DNA from: Welwitschia mirabilis | Lineage: Eukaryota > Gnetophyta > Gnetopsida > Welwitschiales | Reading direction: 5' to 3' | Assembly (NCBI GenBank): GCA_051453625.1 | Contig: JBOZIK010000001.1 | Location: 200,242,780 to 200,306,779, forward strand | DNA: 64,000 nt | Shown here: piece by piece, positions 38,501 through 50,560 of the stretch | Numbering within the stretch: position 1 is the first letter of the stretch | Layout: each line of letters starts with the position of its first letter | Notes under the pieces: generated by a model | What the model saw: the letters and a program-made list of their open reading frames with translations, nothing else | Database searches by the model: none | What the model was told of the DNA's origin: nothing | Position numbers and translations under genes: made by a program

Positions 38501-38912
38501 CTATGCCCCAGAACTATAACTTTTCTAAAGTAGCAGTTTATTTGAGATTTATTATCATATAATCAATTCATCCGTAGAATGATATCAAAGTAGCCTAATT
38601 CTAAAACTACAATTTAAACTTAAAAAGTATGACCACCAATGATCATATTCCATATAGGGGTTTCATTAAGATTTCTGATTTTGTTGTCATCTGAAAGTTT
38701 CACTGATAATTACTTCTTGCTGTTAGGTATAGAAAATAATCTTTAGGATAATGAAAAAATTTAATGCTTCTAGAACTAATAAAATTCTTACAGAGAGGCT
38801 AGAAGTGTAACTAAGGTTTCTAATACTACTAGAGGTTTAATAACTTTATAGAAAATTAAGGCATATAGTTTTTTGCCATTACTTAGGGCTTATAGCATTT
38901 TTTTCTTTGAGG

Positions 38913-38951
38913 ACAATTTTTAATTATATGAGGACCTTCACAATTATAACA
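38913..38951 (-). other. Gag zinc knuckle with shortened spacing
   Basis: The residues are CYNCEGPHIIKNC, so the spacing is C-x2-C-x3-H-x4-C. The retroelement knuckle is normally C-x2-C-x4-H-x4-C. One codon is missing between the second Cys and the His. The four metal ligands remain. Confidence 0.75.
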
Positions 38952-39881
38952 TCCTATTACTATGAAATTTTTAGTTGCATTTCCTAATGAATATTTGAAT
39001 TTTGCTTAGCTTAATGATTTTCCCCTTTCTTGAGGATGTTTGAACTTCATTAAATTGGCCTTAACCATCTCAAATCTATTAGTATTGATTGCTAGATCTA
39101 GATGCTTGAAGAATGACTTTTTTCTTAGATACATTTGTCTAATCTCTTAAAGTGTTCTTTTCTTTTCCTTAAAGTTCTTGCCCCTAGTCCATGATTCTTT
39201 GCTAAGTCTGGCCTTCTCTAGAGTTACATTAAGAGTGATAGATTTTAAAATCTTTACTTGACTTTGAATTATAGGATGTATACTTGCCATTAATCTCCTT
39301 ACCTTTACTACCTTACTTCTAGCTATTTCTAGGACATATCTTAGTAACTCCATGAATTTTTTCTTATATTGAGCCATCATCATAAAGCCTTACTTGAGGC
39401 TATAGAACTCTTTTTCCTTTCCATTTTATAAAATTTTGATATGTACCTAGATCAAAATCTAGCCTAAAACTCTTCCCAAGTTAGTTGATTTAGAAATTGA
39501 GTCTTGCCTTCTCTACTTTTCACCATAGTGTTACACCTTTTATTAATTATTGAGTTGACAAGGTAGCCTTATACTTTGAAGTAAAATTAAGTAATTCCAA
39601 TTGTTTTGTTATGGATACTAACCATGCTTTAACCTTAGTTGCATTGTCTAATTCCTCTAAAACTGGAGGATTTTTTTCTTAAATTGTATCATCAATTTCC
39701 TAGATAGTTTATCCTCATTTCTTCTATTATTTATCTCATGTAACTCATCCACCAAGTTATTTACTATATTAGCTAGTTATCTAACATTGGCTAGAGGAAT
39801 CACTTCTCTTCTAGGAGCCATCTGTTAGATCTTACAATGTCTTAAATCTTATTATTAGTAAGCAAAATTTATTAAACCTAA

Positions 39882-39894
39882 GGCTCTCATACCA
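39882..39894 (-). other. Primer-binding site (initiator tRNA-Met type)
   Basis: The minus strand reads TGGTATGAGAGCC three bases inside the 5' LTR end. The initiator tRNA-Met 3' end would pair with TGGTATCAGAGCC, so 12 of 13 bases agree. It fixes the element's orientation. Confidence 0.85.
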
Positions 39895-39897
39895 AAA

Positions 39898-42800
39898 TGT
39901 TATAGCCTACCCCTCACAAGGCACAAGTATCTTATATAAACATTAGCAAAATTAAAGATACCTTGGTGAAAATTGGAGATACACCAACAATATTATAACA
40001 TTACTTAATTATGTATTAAACATTTTTAAATCAGCTTAATCTATAAGTTTGAGTGTCTAGAATATTTCTTATTTTTAAACTATTATTAAGGATTTGATGC
40101 AATGTAAGTATTTAAGTCCTTTAAGGGGATTAACTAATAGGAAAATCTTTCTCTTTTAACATTTAACTCAAAATTTCCATATTTTTATTAATACTAGACT
40201 TACTTACCAAATGTATATACTTAATTATTAGCTAAAGTATTAGAACATCCCATATATTAATTGAATTATTAATAATTTAATAATGCCTAAATAAATCATT
40301 AGTAGTAATATAACATTTAGATAATTAACATTTAACCTTCTAAAAATAAGATGTACATATGAGTTATGCATTAACAAATATGAATATTTAAATAAAAAAC
40401 AAGGGAAGTTATGAAAAGCATGCTATGACCTAATAAGTTTTGGACTAATATTAACTAGAACTTTCTTGCCATTAAATTATTATTAGAAACTTTTTTTAAA
40501 CATGAATTCTAATATTTTTTAACTATTAATAACCAATTAATCTCTTGTTTTTAAGTTTTATACTATTAAATTTTATTGAAGAAATCCACCTCTGCTAAAC
40601 TTATTTTCACATCTTTATTTTAGATTTTGCAAATTCAAGCACATTCGATAGTAGCATAAAAGAGTTCACTGAGTTTAGTTTTCAAAAGAAGTGATATTTA
40701 AAAGTCTTTTTGTTACAAAAATTTGAAAAAGATCTTAATATCATTTGTATGAGTTAATTTATTTTAATAAATTTGCATTTGTAAACCCACCTTTGCATCT
40801 TTATTTTTAGCTTTTGCAAGATCAAGCACATCTAAAAGTAGCATAAGAGAGCTCATTATGCTTAGCTTTTTTTATTTTACTAAAAATTTAAAAAAGGTTT
40901 TAATATCCTGTATATGAATTAATTTATTTAAAGGAAGCCATCTCTACTAAACTCACTTTTACATTTGCATTTTAGCTTTTATAAGTTCAAGCACATTTGA
41001 AAGCAGCACAAAAGAGCTCATAGGTTTAGCTTTTAAAAGATGTGATATTCCCAAATTTTTCTATTATAAAAATTTGGAAAAGATTTTAATATTCCTTATA
41101 TGAGTTAATTTATTTTAAAAAATTTACCTCTACTAAACCCATTTTTGCATCTTTATTTTAACTTTTTTGAATTCAAGCACATTTGAAAGTAAGACAAAAG
41201 AGCTCATTAGGTTTAGTCGTTAAAAGGAATGAAATTCTTAAATATTCATTTTATTACAAATATATATATTTGTATAGATAAATTTCTAAATAGATCTATT
41301 AAAGACAAATATATTTGGAAAACTATTAAACATGTCTAATACAAGTCACAAGTGTTATTATTACAACTCTAAAATTTTAAAGTTTTACTAAATCATGCTT
41401 TGTTTCATAGAGTTAGATAACTTCTAAATTTATACATATGAGCTATAGAAATAAAGTCAATCTTAGTGGCAACATTCTAACTTTCTTTTAAAACATTTAT
41501 AAGAGGGACAAAATGTTTCTCATAAATATAGCCAAATAAAGAGACTAAAAATACATCAAAAACTAATTATATTTGCTGAATACAAATATTAAATGAATAC
41601 CCAATACTAAAAAAATGCATAAATAGAACTAAATCTACATTTGTACTTCTACAGCCTCTACAGAAATTGAACAACAAAGAAAAACATTTTACAAGGGGGA
41701 AAAAAGGTTTTATAGAAATACACCTAAATAAATGAATTAAAAATATAATAGAAACTCATTATTTTTTTATAAAACTAAAAATATATAAATACACAATAAT
41801 AAATATTATAGAAAATGGACTTGAATCTACTATTCGTATTTCAATAGCTTCTATAGAAATGGAATAACAAAGAACGTTCTATAGAAGTATAGAAAAATGT
41901 TTTACACAAATACACCTAAATAAACGAACTAAAATTGTAGTAGAAAATCATATTTTTGCATAAAAATAACCACATATAAATACATAGTAATGAAAAATGT
42001 AGAAAATAGATATGAAACTATCATTTTTATTCCTACAACATTTGCAAACATTAAATAATTAAAAAAATGTTCTATAGAAACATAAATCCTAATAGAAAGT
42101 AAAATAACTAATAAAAAAGAAAAAATATAAGGAAATCGAGGGTTTTTAATCTTATAACTCATTCATTAAAACTTACAGATAGGGTGAAATGAAAGAATAA
42201 CTTACAAGTCATTCTAAATTTGAAAACCCTAATCCTACAACTTATTTTCTTCTATTTTTATAATACTCTTATAAAGCATGCCCAAACTCACACTTATACT
42301 ATAATAAAAGCCCAACAATGCCAATATTAAGCCCTTTTTATACCTTTAAAATTTAGCTTTTGAAAGTTTAGATAGTTTCAAAAGCAATGCTTAAAGAGCC
42401 TATAGGGTTAAGAAAGGGTTAAGGGGAGGAAGAAAGAGAATGACAAAGAGAGAAGAATGGAGGAGGAAGAATAGTAGATGAGAAAATATTTAAATGGAGA
42501 GGGGGATTAAATTACTTAATAAAGGGCATCATGAAATAGAGAGTAAGAGGAGCGGAAAGTAAAAAATAACCATTAACTCACCTTAACTACCATTTAAAAG
42601 GAATACCCTTAAAACACATGTCAACCACCTATTTAAAATATTTAACTTTTTTTGATTGAGATTTAAACCTTTAACCTATTATTTAATTTATGTACAAGTA
42701 AACTACTAGTCTATACCTTCTAATTATAGATATATATCTTCTAACACTTCATTCAGCACTACTATAAATTAAAAAATATATTAAAATTGCATACATGCTT

Positions 42801-44171
42801 AGAACGACTCTTACTAGATAGTAAAAAAAATAGAACCACTTTTTTAAAAACCTAAAAAATTATAAATACAAGCTTACAAGAAGATAACATCTTTATAATA
42901 TTTCACGAGGAAATAGTGCTCCACATTTTGGCTTACAAAAATGTATGTCATTTCATATAAATTAAAAACTTGAGATATTTTAAAAAAAAAAAGATTTCTT
43001 AGCCTTAATTTCAAGAGGGAGAATAGCAATTCAAAAACCTTTAGCAACATCACCTATTAATGGACAACTTTTTTTTATAGCTCATGACCCTGTAAACAAA
43101 ACTTTATGGTGAGAACTATATATAACATAGTTCTTAGTTTGATTTAAGATGAGGGGAAAGGGTTTTAAGAAGGCTCGAGAGTTTTTAAAAAAAATGAAGA
43201 GGAAGATAATACATAATTTTTGGGCTAATAATGTGTTTTATTTTTATTAAATTTATGTTCAGTAAAGTTTACATTTTAGCAACATAGATGTGCCCTGACT
43301 AGGAGATAATCTATATCATATTTATGCATTTTCCTTGATCTTCCTAGCAAGTTACTTCTATGGCATTGGAAGTCCAATATATGGTTTTCCCTTACAATTT
43401 GCACAACTATTTTTCCTAGCTAGATTTTTAATTTTTCTATTTAACAAGTAAAGGCCAACATCAGCTCTACTTCAAGGCTCAAGAAAATTTACTTTAAGAA
43501 TTTTAAAATTGATACATCTTAGGTACTTTTCAAAATTTTTAATTTAAAATTAGCCAATAAAAGTTGTAGAAAAAACTTAAGACTTCTCAAAAAGGTTTAG
43601 TTTGATGGATATCACGAGCAAAAAACAAAAAGACAAGTTTCTAATCAAACAACTAACCAAAAATAGCAAAGTTTAAAAAAACCCAAGTAAATTTTTCAAA
43701 AGAGAAAAGTTACAATAACAAGAATTATACATAGCCATACTCAAAGAAGCAGAGGCCTGATCCATACCCAAATCTGTAGCAAAAATGCAAATTCTCAAGT
43801 TTAAAGCTTTCTTGTTGATTTGCAGAGTCTAAGAGCTAAAGAAGTCCTTTGAGAAAAAAAAGACAAGGACTAAAGGTCATACTTGTTATGAAGAAATGGC
43901 TAATAAGTGTCCCTTAAATAAGAATCCACTTGGCTTTTCTCAAACCCTTATTTATTACACTTGTCTATTAGGCAAAAGAAATTTAAAGATTTATTTAATT
44001 AAAAGAAAGTAAATAACAAATTAAATTAAAATTTTCCAACTTAGCAATTTTCATAAGAAGATAAATTCAAACAGAAAATAATTACCAGGCCATCTTCATT
44101 AACCTTAATTCACTACAATAATATTAAGTAAAAGAAAATTTTTATTAAGTCCCAGAAGTGTGGATATGATA
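39898..44171 (-). repeat. 5' LTR of the gypsy element (4274 bp)
   Basis: The partner of 31225-35595. It begins TGTTATAGCC on the plus strand at the primer-site side and ends GGATATGATA, where the other LTR has GGATATGACA. It contains its own copy of the 185-bp array (40580-41230). Confidence 0.9.
40580..41230. repeat. Tandem array in the 5' LTR, 185-bp unit, nearly 4 copies
   Basis: Copies start at about 40580, 40765, 40933 and 41119, with the same unit and copy number as 31925-32600. The array was therefore present in the element before it inserted here. Confidence 0.85.
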
Positions 44172-45515
44172 GTTAAATACAAAACTTTTAGGGAGAATAC
44201 CTTCCTCATTGAATTACAGTGGTCTTGATCATCTAAACAAATGGTTTGAATTATGCATAAGGCCTCATAGGATGCTAATCAAGTCATGTAAAGCTTAAAG
44301 CCTATAGCCTTCTAAATGAAGGAGAAGCATCCCACTAGTTAAATCACCATTCTATTAGTTTAATAATTAATGTACTCATATAAAACTAGTTAATAAAATA
44401 TTATTTTTTTTGCAATCTAGTTTGTTTGTTTTTCCTTCCCCCTTTTTCCCCTTTTCTAATTCATTATAAATTTTCAACAAAAGAGTAAATTAAGGATACA
44501 TAACACATATCCTATTATAGCTAATATGGAAGTAAACCTTATCGAAAAGATCATCTCACAATCAATTGATAAAACAACTCTCTTTAGATTTATCTCCATG
44601 TGTACTCTTAGGATGTTAAGTTAGATTTTAGTTTTGAATTTAATAAATCCTAAATTAATCCTAATTAAGATTAATAAAGTTACTATTGATTTAAACTAAA
44701 TAATATAAAAAATTAATTATTTTATTTCTAAAAACTAGAAGATCTTTTACAATGAGTATTTAAATGAATTATTTTGTAACAATTCTCTACTAGTTAGTCC
44801 ATGTTAGATCCATAATTATGTCATAACTGATGTTGTATGTTATTTTTGTATGCATATTGAACCATGAAAAATGAGATACTACTAATAAATTAATTCTTTA
44901 ATTTATTGGATTCATCATTTATTTCACCAATGTCATGGTTCTAGAGCTAGATTATGGGTTTTACTTTCAAACATTAAGAGATGAAATTTCAAATTAGTGA
45001 ATTAGACTTCCAACTTGGTTAACTAGTATTAAATAAGAAATTGATGATATATACTAGCATAATTTTTTCCTCTTATAAAGAAACCTCCAAATATTATCAA
45101 ATTCATTATAACTAAAGTTGATTATGTTATGTTTTGATTAATTTACCATAGTAATAAAATCAGGACATTCTAAAACTAGAGGTCTCAAATTCAAACTAGT
45201 ACGTTGGTAGAGGAAATTTTTCTTACTTAGATCCTTGTGTTAGTAAGAGTTCAAAATGCATAGGCCTAAGTACTAATGGATGGTATACGGTACAAAAACA
45301 ACCTACTTGCCTATATCCTTTAAATAAAATTAAAAAAATTGATTATGTTATAAGTAGTAATTCTAATGTTATATAAAATGAAATAATAAAAGGGTTAAAA
45401 GTTTTTTACTTTTTCTTAATTCTTGATATTGAATTTATGATTTAAGCCATCTTAAGAAAAATAAAAAGTATTCTTACTTAGAGGATTTCATCTCTTGACA
45501 TTAATCATTACATAA
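44172..45515. repeat. 4.3-kb tandem duplication, copy B, right part
   Basis: Continues copy B after the inserted element and matches 26.65-27.69 kb of copy A (CTTTTAGGGAGAATACCTTC vs TTTTTAGTGATAGTACCTCC; TTTATCTCCATGTGTACT vs TTTGTCTCCATGTGTACT). It starts with the right target duplication GTTAA (44172-44176) and contains a tRNA-like block (minus, 44285-44345). The match fades at about 45510. Confidence 0.85.
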
Positions 45516-47095
45516 TTTTGTGGGTATGATGATGATTTATCTCAGTATATCTGTCTAAGTCTTTTTTTTTTCCCTCATTAAGAATGTAAAGGTAATTACT
45601 TCATGAGGTAAATTGAATGTTAATTCTAATAGTAATTTCTTAATCTCATGTCTTTTATTGTATATTTGTAGTGATTCTTCATTGAATTTGAGCTTAAGTA
45701 ATGTTTCTTCTACTTGCTTATCTTATTGATGCATTTATAATTACTTTTAATGGAATAATAATCTTGAATTTTATTTTGATATTTTTTCAATACAGTGCTT
45801 GCTTTGATGTTTTATTAGGATTTTAAGGTCAAGAGGGTTAATGTCATAAGATTCATGACATATATCATGGTTTTCATTTCTAGATACTACAAGATGATCC
45901 ATTTTGGAATGACAATAATATTATATTAATAAGTTTTATCTAAGTTGTTTAATAACATTGAGATTTCACAGCAAATGATTCATTGATTAGGTTATAATAC
46001 TCTTACTTTTTAATGAGACATTATTTTAGTTAAGGAAATGATAATGCTTGTTCTAGTTTTTTCTATTTAGGATTGTTTATAATTTTCTTATGATAATGAT
46101 GACTTATAGTGATTAAGTAGAAAACCATTCATTTATTATATTGATGAGGTTGAATTTTATGCAAATCTTTCTTATTAATGAAGTATTTTTCAATATTTCA
46201 AATATGTATTTTATCAGCAAATAGATGTTTTATCTATTTTTATGCTTACTGATCAATAGGTTAGTTAGTTAGTATGTTAGTAGGTTAGTATGCAAATATT
46301 TCATTATTGCATTTTAAGTACAGGATCCCAAGTGGCATGAAGATGAGAGAGAAGGTTAAGGTAGTGAATCAACATAACAACCCCAATCATATACCTATTC
46401 CATTGGAGCAAAGAATGGAAATAGAAAAACTAACAAGGGTATAAGAATATGATCACCACAAAAGATGGAAATCTTTTTGGAAAAAAGGTTCTAGGAATAG
46501 ACAAAGTAAGGAGGTTAAGTTAGAAAACTCTATCTAGCCTACAAAGGTGTCAGCAACATTTTTCCACACTCCATAGTATTAACTGATAAGAAGAACATAG
46601 TTGTTAGCTTATATTTATGTAACAATTGATATTTTAATACAAAGCTAAAAAGCATTTGAGTATCATTATATGCATACTTTATTACTTAAAAAGTAATGTT
46701 ACTTCTATCTTACTCTTGTTTATGTAGCTGAACATAAACTAGCTTAATTCTAGTACTTAGAAATAATATTTCTCAGTAGTCTATTTAACTTCTATCATGT
46801 TTTATTTCTTTCATTATTTCCCCTTGGTGTAATATATGTACATTGTAATTCAGCTTCAATAAATAACCTAACTAGTTCAAGTAACTGCATCACAAGACTA
46901 TTGTGATGATGAATTTTAAACTAAATGGTTATGTCTCAACTAGTTCTTTAGTAAGCCTTTGATGTATATTTATTTAATGATGTATGCTTATTTTAGGTTA
47001 ATATTAGCATAGTTTTTACATTTTTTTAGTATTATTTCACAGTTTTTGATATTATTTTGTGATACTTTTTGCACTTATTTTATCATATAAGTCAC
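45516..47095. other. AT-rich stretch between duplication and Athila region
   Basis: Mostly unclassified. It holds a small (TTAG)n-like tract (46259-46292) and one coding-like island (46343-46537). An LTR for the following Athila-like element might lie here, but nothing in it matches 53796-55087. Confidence 0.4.
46343..46537 (+). other. Coding-like island of unknown origin
   Basis: The frame starts MREKVKVVNQHNNPNHIPIP, has one internal TAA after EIEKLTRV, then continues with HHKRWKSFWKKGSRNRQ and ends at TAG. It is preceded by an acceptor-like TTTTAAGTACAG (46312-46323). I do not recognise it. It may be a captured exon or a gag piece. Confidence 0.25.
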
Positions 47096-47365
47096 CCATC
47101 ATTTTGGCATTAGAAGAAGGGCCATTCTAAAGTAAACTAGCAGAGATGATGAAAAGTGCTATGCAATAAGATAGTTAAGGAAAATGATGAGATGAAAGAG
47201 GTAGGTACATTAAAGATCTACATAAATATGGTCTAGATGAGTAGACTAGAAGTATTGTTAAATTAGAGGTAAAAGAAGACGATTTTACAAAAAATGAAGT
47301 AATCTTAGGAATGATGGTAAAAGACAAAATTTTTACTAAATTGAAGATTGAAATTAAGTAATGAT

Positions 47366-47465
47366 NNNNNNNNNNNNNNNNNNNNNNNNNNNNNNNNNNN
47401 NNNNNNNNNNNNNNNNNNNNNNNNNNNNNNNNNNNNNNNNNNNNNNNNNNNNNNNNNNNNNNNNN
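47366..47465. other. Assembly gap, 100 N
   Basis: 100 N flanked on both sides by TTAAGTAATGAT (47354-47365 and 47466-47477). Confidence 0.9.
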
Positions 47466-47699
47466 TTAAGTAATGATTGTGTAGCATTCTTACATTACCT
47501 CACTTACTAGGAGAATCTTCTCAAATATTTTAGATTAGAAAACCTAAAAAGAGAGTTGTAATAGGATGTTATTGGAAAGATGATTGATATTCAAGATTAT
47601 TAAATCATGATACCCACTAGTTAGATGACTTAAGTCCTATTAATATTATAGCTTACAATAACTAGATAAAGTAAAAAACATAAATACTACTAAGATACC

Positions 47700-48960
47700 C
47701 ACTTTTAAAGGTAAAAAGTCATAAGAACACCTATCACATCAAAGCTTATTTGATGCTTTTTGTAAAGCTAACTATTTTGACTTAGAATCTAACTTTCTAA
47801 AATATTTTGTTTTTTACTTAAAAGGAGATGATTAATTATGGTATCATAGAAAGCCTAATCATACTTTTATTTCATGATAAATCCGTAAAAATGCTTTCAT
47901 AGGTAAATTTCAACCCATGAAAATGGTGGAAGATTTAAAACAAATCTGAACATTAAACAAAGAGATAATGAAATATTTAATGAATTTATGGATAGGTATA
48001 ACATATTGTTATCCAAATATCCTAATCATAAAATCACATCTAGGATTGAGTCAAAGCCTTACTTAGAGGGCTACAAAGTTAGATATTAATGGGATTAGAC
48101 TTATTATGTAAAGAAAGCATCAAAACCAAGAAGGTCCAAGAAGTAGGAGAAGCCATTACTTAGTGTTATAACATGAGTCAAGGAAGGGGGTTAAGAGAAT
48201 GAAAAGAATAAGAAGGTAAATGAAGTATATATCCAAAAAATAGATGGAAGTATGTATAGATCAAAACATATTAGTATTATAAAATAAGCAGATAAAAAAT
48301 TAATTGATAACATGGTAGAAAATTTTCATTGGTTATTTGTATAACACTTTAATAAGGAAGAACGACCTATATATGAACACTGTGAGGAAGATAATCATGA
48401 TAAAACAGAATTCCATTTAAGGTAAGAACTTATTTAGTGGTTAGATATGAATAGGTTGAATTTAAATTCTAGCAATCAACTTTAAACTAGAAAGAAACCA
48501 TATCCTTATCAAAGTAGAAAATGGGAAGGAAAAATGGAGAGACCTTTATAAAGGTATGTAAACTCAAAGAGGCAAGGGAAATATGATTACTATAGAAATT
48601 GGAAAAATAGAGATTTAAAAAACCAAAGAGAAAAAATCAAAATTAGAAAGAAAAGAGAAAAAAAAATCCCTGCTCAACCTCAATCAAATCCTAGAGAAGC
48701 AATAAGTAAGGCCATAACTACTAGATCTGGAAAACAAAAAGTGACATAAGAATCACAAAAGAAGAATGTAAATTCAAGAAACTCCCGAGGTAGCAAATAG
48801 GAAGAGGTTAAAATAAAAGTAAGGGATAATACCTCATTATATTCTTTACCTTTTCTAATGATAAGTAAACAAATAGAACATCCAAAAGTTGAAAAAGATA
48901 TAAAATATTTAACAAGAATATTAGAAGATATAAAAATATTACTACTTATTTTAAAATTAT
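47700..48960 (+). pseudogene. Athila-like gag remnant (region 1)
   Basis: Gag supplies the nucleocapsid of the retroelement particle. The frame contains NEIFNEFMDRYNILLSKYPNH near 47970, a Cys/His cluster EHCEEDNHDKTEFH near 48378 that has lost parts of its knuckle, a basic QSRKWEGKMERP tract near 48520, and the AITTRSGKQ linker. Numerous stops are present. Confidence 0.65.
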
Positions 48961-49169
48961 AAAAGACATACCTATGCATTAGAAATAGATGAAGAGCATG
49001 TGTTCAAAATAGAAAAATAAAAAAGAGAGTAAGAAAGAAACAAAAATTGAGATGATACAGAAGGATCAAGTTTCTTGGACTTCTACACAAGTTCTTCAAA
49101 ATAGATAACATGAAAAGTATAGTGAACTAGAAAACCTATCATAAATGTGGAAATAGATGAAAATCTCAA

Positions 49170-49520
49170 AGTAGAAGCACTTGGAGTAAGTATTAATGTT
49201 ATGGCCTATGAAACTTATGTAGAATAAGAAAAACTAAAATTAAAACCTTACTAAGGAAAACTTTACTTAGTCGATAGCTCAACAGTTATGCCAGAAGAAG
49301 TTCTAAAGGATAGTTTTATCTATTTGATAGATTCACTAGCAATGGAAATTAAATAATACACCCATGTAGTAATTCTTGAGAGACCATGGATGGCTACTAT
49401 AGATGCTACTATTTATTCTAGAAGTGAGGCAATGGAAATTAATCTTAGAGATCTTAAAATAGAGATCAAACTTTCTAATGAAGTAGTTATTAAAGAAATG
49501 GTATAGAACATAGAATTAAG
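49170..49520 (+). pseudogene. Retropepsin-like protease remnant (region 1)
   Basis: The frame reads LGVSINVMAYETYV near 49185, FIYLIDSLAMEIK near 49320 and ILERPWMATIDATI near 49370, the pattern of gypsy aspartic proteases (D-x-G-A-S-I-N-x-M ... GRPFLAT). The catalytic Asp is not recognisable, and GRPFL has become ERPWM. Inactive. Confidence 0.65.
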
Positions 49521-49899
49521 AACCAATGCAATCCTAAAATGAAAATTTAATGTGATGTTAAATAAATGAACTGAAAAGAAATATGAGGAAGAATATTTAC
49601 TAGCTCAATAAGTAGAAAAGCCTCCTCTTAAGAAAGCGTTAGAATATATTAAGGTAGATCCTAATAAACCTTTAATCATAAATAGTTATTTAACTCATTC
49701 TTAGAAGATAAGTCTTGAAATAATGTTGATTAAAAGAAAAGAAACCTTTGCTTGGGATTATACAAATGTTGGAGGAGCAGATCTGAAAAGTTTCCAATAG
49801 AAAGTCTATTTAGATACTTCTATTAAATCAAGCTAGTAGCTAAAAAGAAGATGTAATCCATATATATAAGAGGTAATTAAACAAAAAATTTTCAAACTC

Positions 49900-50560
49900 T
49901 TAGAAGTAAGATTCATTTATCTAATATCTGATTTCAAATGGGTTAGTATTATAATGATTGCACCAAAGAAAGAAAATAAATGGAGGATGTGTATAGACTT
50001 CAGAATACTAAATACAACAACTTATAAAGGTCATTTTCATATGTTATTTATTGATCAAGTTTTAGAAAGAGTGCTTGGATATCAATACTATAGCTTCATA
50101 GATGGATATAATGGCTACAACCAGGTTCCTATAGCTTTAAAGGACCAACTCAAAATGACTTTTACTTGCTATTAGGATACTTATGCCTATAAAATACTAT
50201 CATTTGGACTATGTAATGCTCTGGCTACTATTTTTTAAAGGTTATTAAATAGTATTTTTTAAGACATAATAGCAATATCAATCAAAGTATTTATGAATGA
50301 TTTTTTAATGTTTGAAAAGAACTTTAAACTTAAGAAACTAAAAAAACTTTTGGAAAGATGTGAGAAAAATTACCTTAAATTTAGCTAGTTGAAAAGTCAT
50401 CATATGGTGATAGAAGCATAGCATTAGAACACAAAATATCTAAAAAGGGGATTAAAACTAATGAATAAAAAATTAAAACTATAAAAGATATTTCCTCTCC
50501 AACCAAACTAAAAGAGTTGAGATCTTCCCTAGGACATGTTGGATTTATAGAAAATTCATA
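49900..50560 (+). pseudogene. Reverse transcriptase remnant (region 1)
   Basis: The cleanest stretch is 49954-50175: APKKENKWRMCIDFRILNTT, then LERVLGYQYYSFIDGYNGYNQ with the first catalytic Asp, then KMTFTCY. After a stop come SFGLCNA and, near 50290, VFMNDFLMF, where the usual Y/F-x-D-D box has Asn-Asp instead of Asp-Asp. Catalysis would be lost even without the stops. Confidence 0.85.

Larger units (their letters stand above)
35596..39897 (-). pseudogene. Gypsy gag-pol remnant
   Basis: Read on the minus strand, gag starts with a MAPRRE-type start at 39821-39819. The capsid part keeps WEEF near 39.48 kb and the clean stretch MMMAQYKKKFMELLRYV (39383 downward). A shortened zinc knuckle lies at 38951-38913. 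RT reads VALVLFVKNKDKGLRLC near 38140 and VDWPKPESIIEVKSLVGL near 37650. RNase H reads GKPYMVYIDASGEV near 37430. The integrase core reads VIDLLMKSVHF near 36620, VIILDRNKKF near 36490 and HPQNDGQIEITNQ near 36400. A final block, ILDKTKLNSKE ... ATWE, lies at 35780-35680. This is the polyprotein that copies and integrates the element. Stops and frameshifts occur throughout, so it is inactive. Confidence 0.9.
31225..44171 (-). mobile_element. Complete but dead Ty3/gypsy retrotransposon, 12.9 kb
   Basis: Two direct repeats of about 4.3 kb (31225-35595 and 39898-44171) flank an internal region with gag-pol on the minus strand. The 5' LTR is therefore the right-hand one. A primer site for initiator tRNA-Met abuts the 5' LTR at 39882-39894. 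A purine tract (minus strand AAAGAGAAGAGAAT, 35596-35609) abuts the 3' LTR. The 5-bp duplication GTTAA flanks the whole. Domain order gag, zinc knuckle, RT, RNase H, integrase fits Ty3/gypsy. Long LTRs, the Met primer site and chromodomain-position sequence after the integrase suggest the Tekay/Del group, which is inference. Both outermost terminal dinucleotides are mutated (GG at 31225, TA at 44171), while the inner ends keep TG/CA. The two LTRs differ strongly by eye, so the insertion is old. All coding frames are broken. Confidence 0.92.

Noticed and set aside
47093-47115. TTTTGGCATTAGAAGAAGG as the primer site of Athila-like region 1
   Set aside because: It resembles the site at 55091 only partly, and the sequence before it does not match the family LTR.
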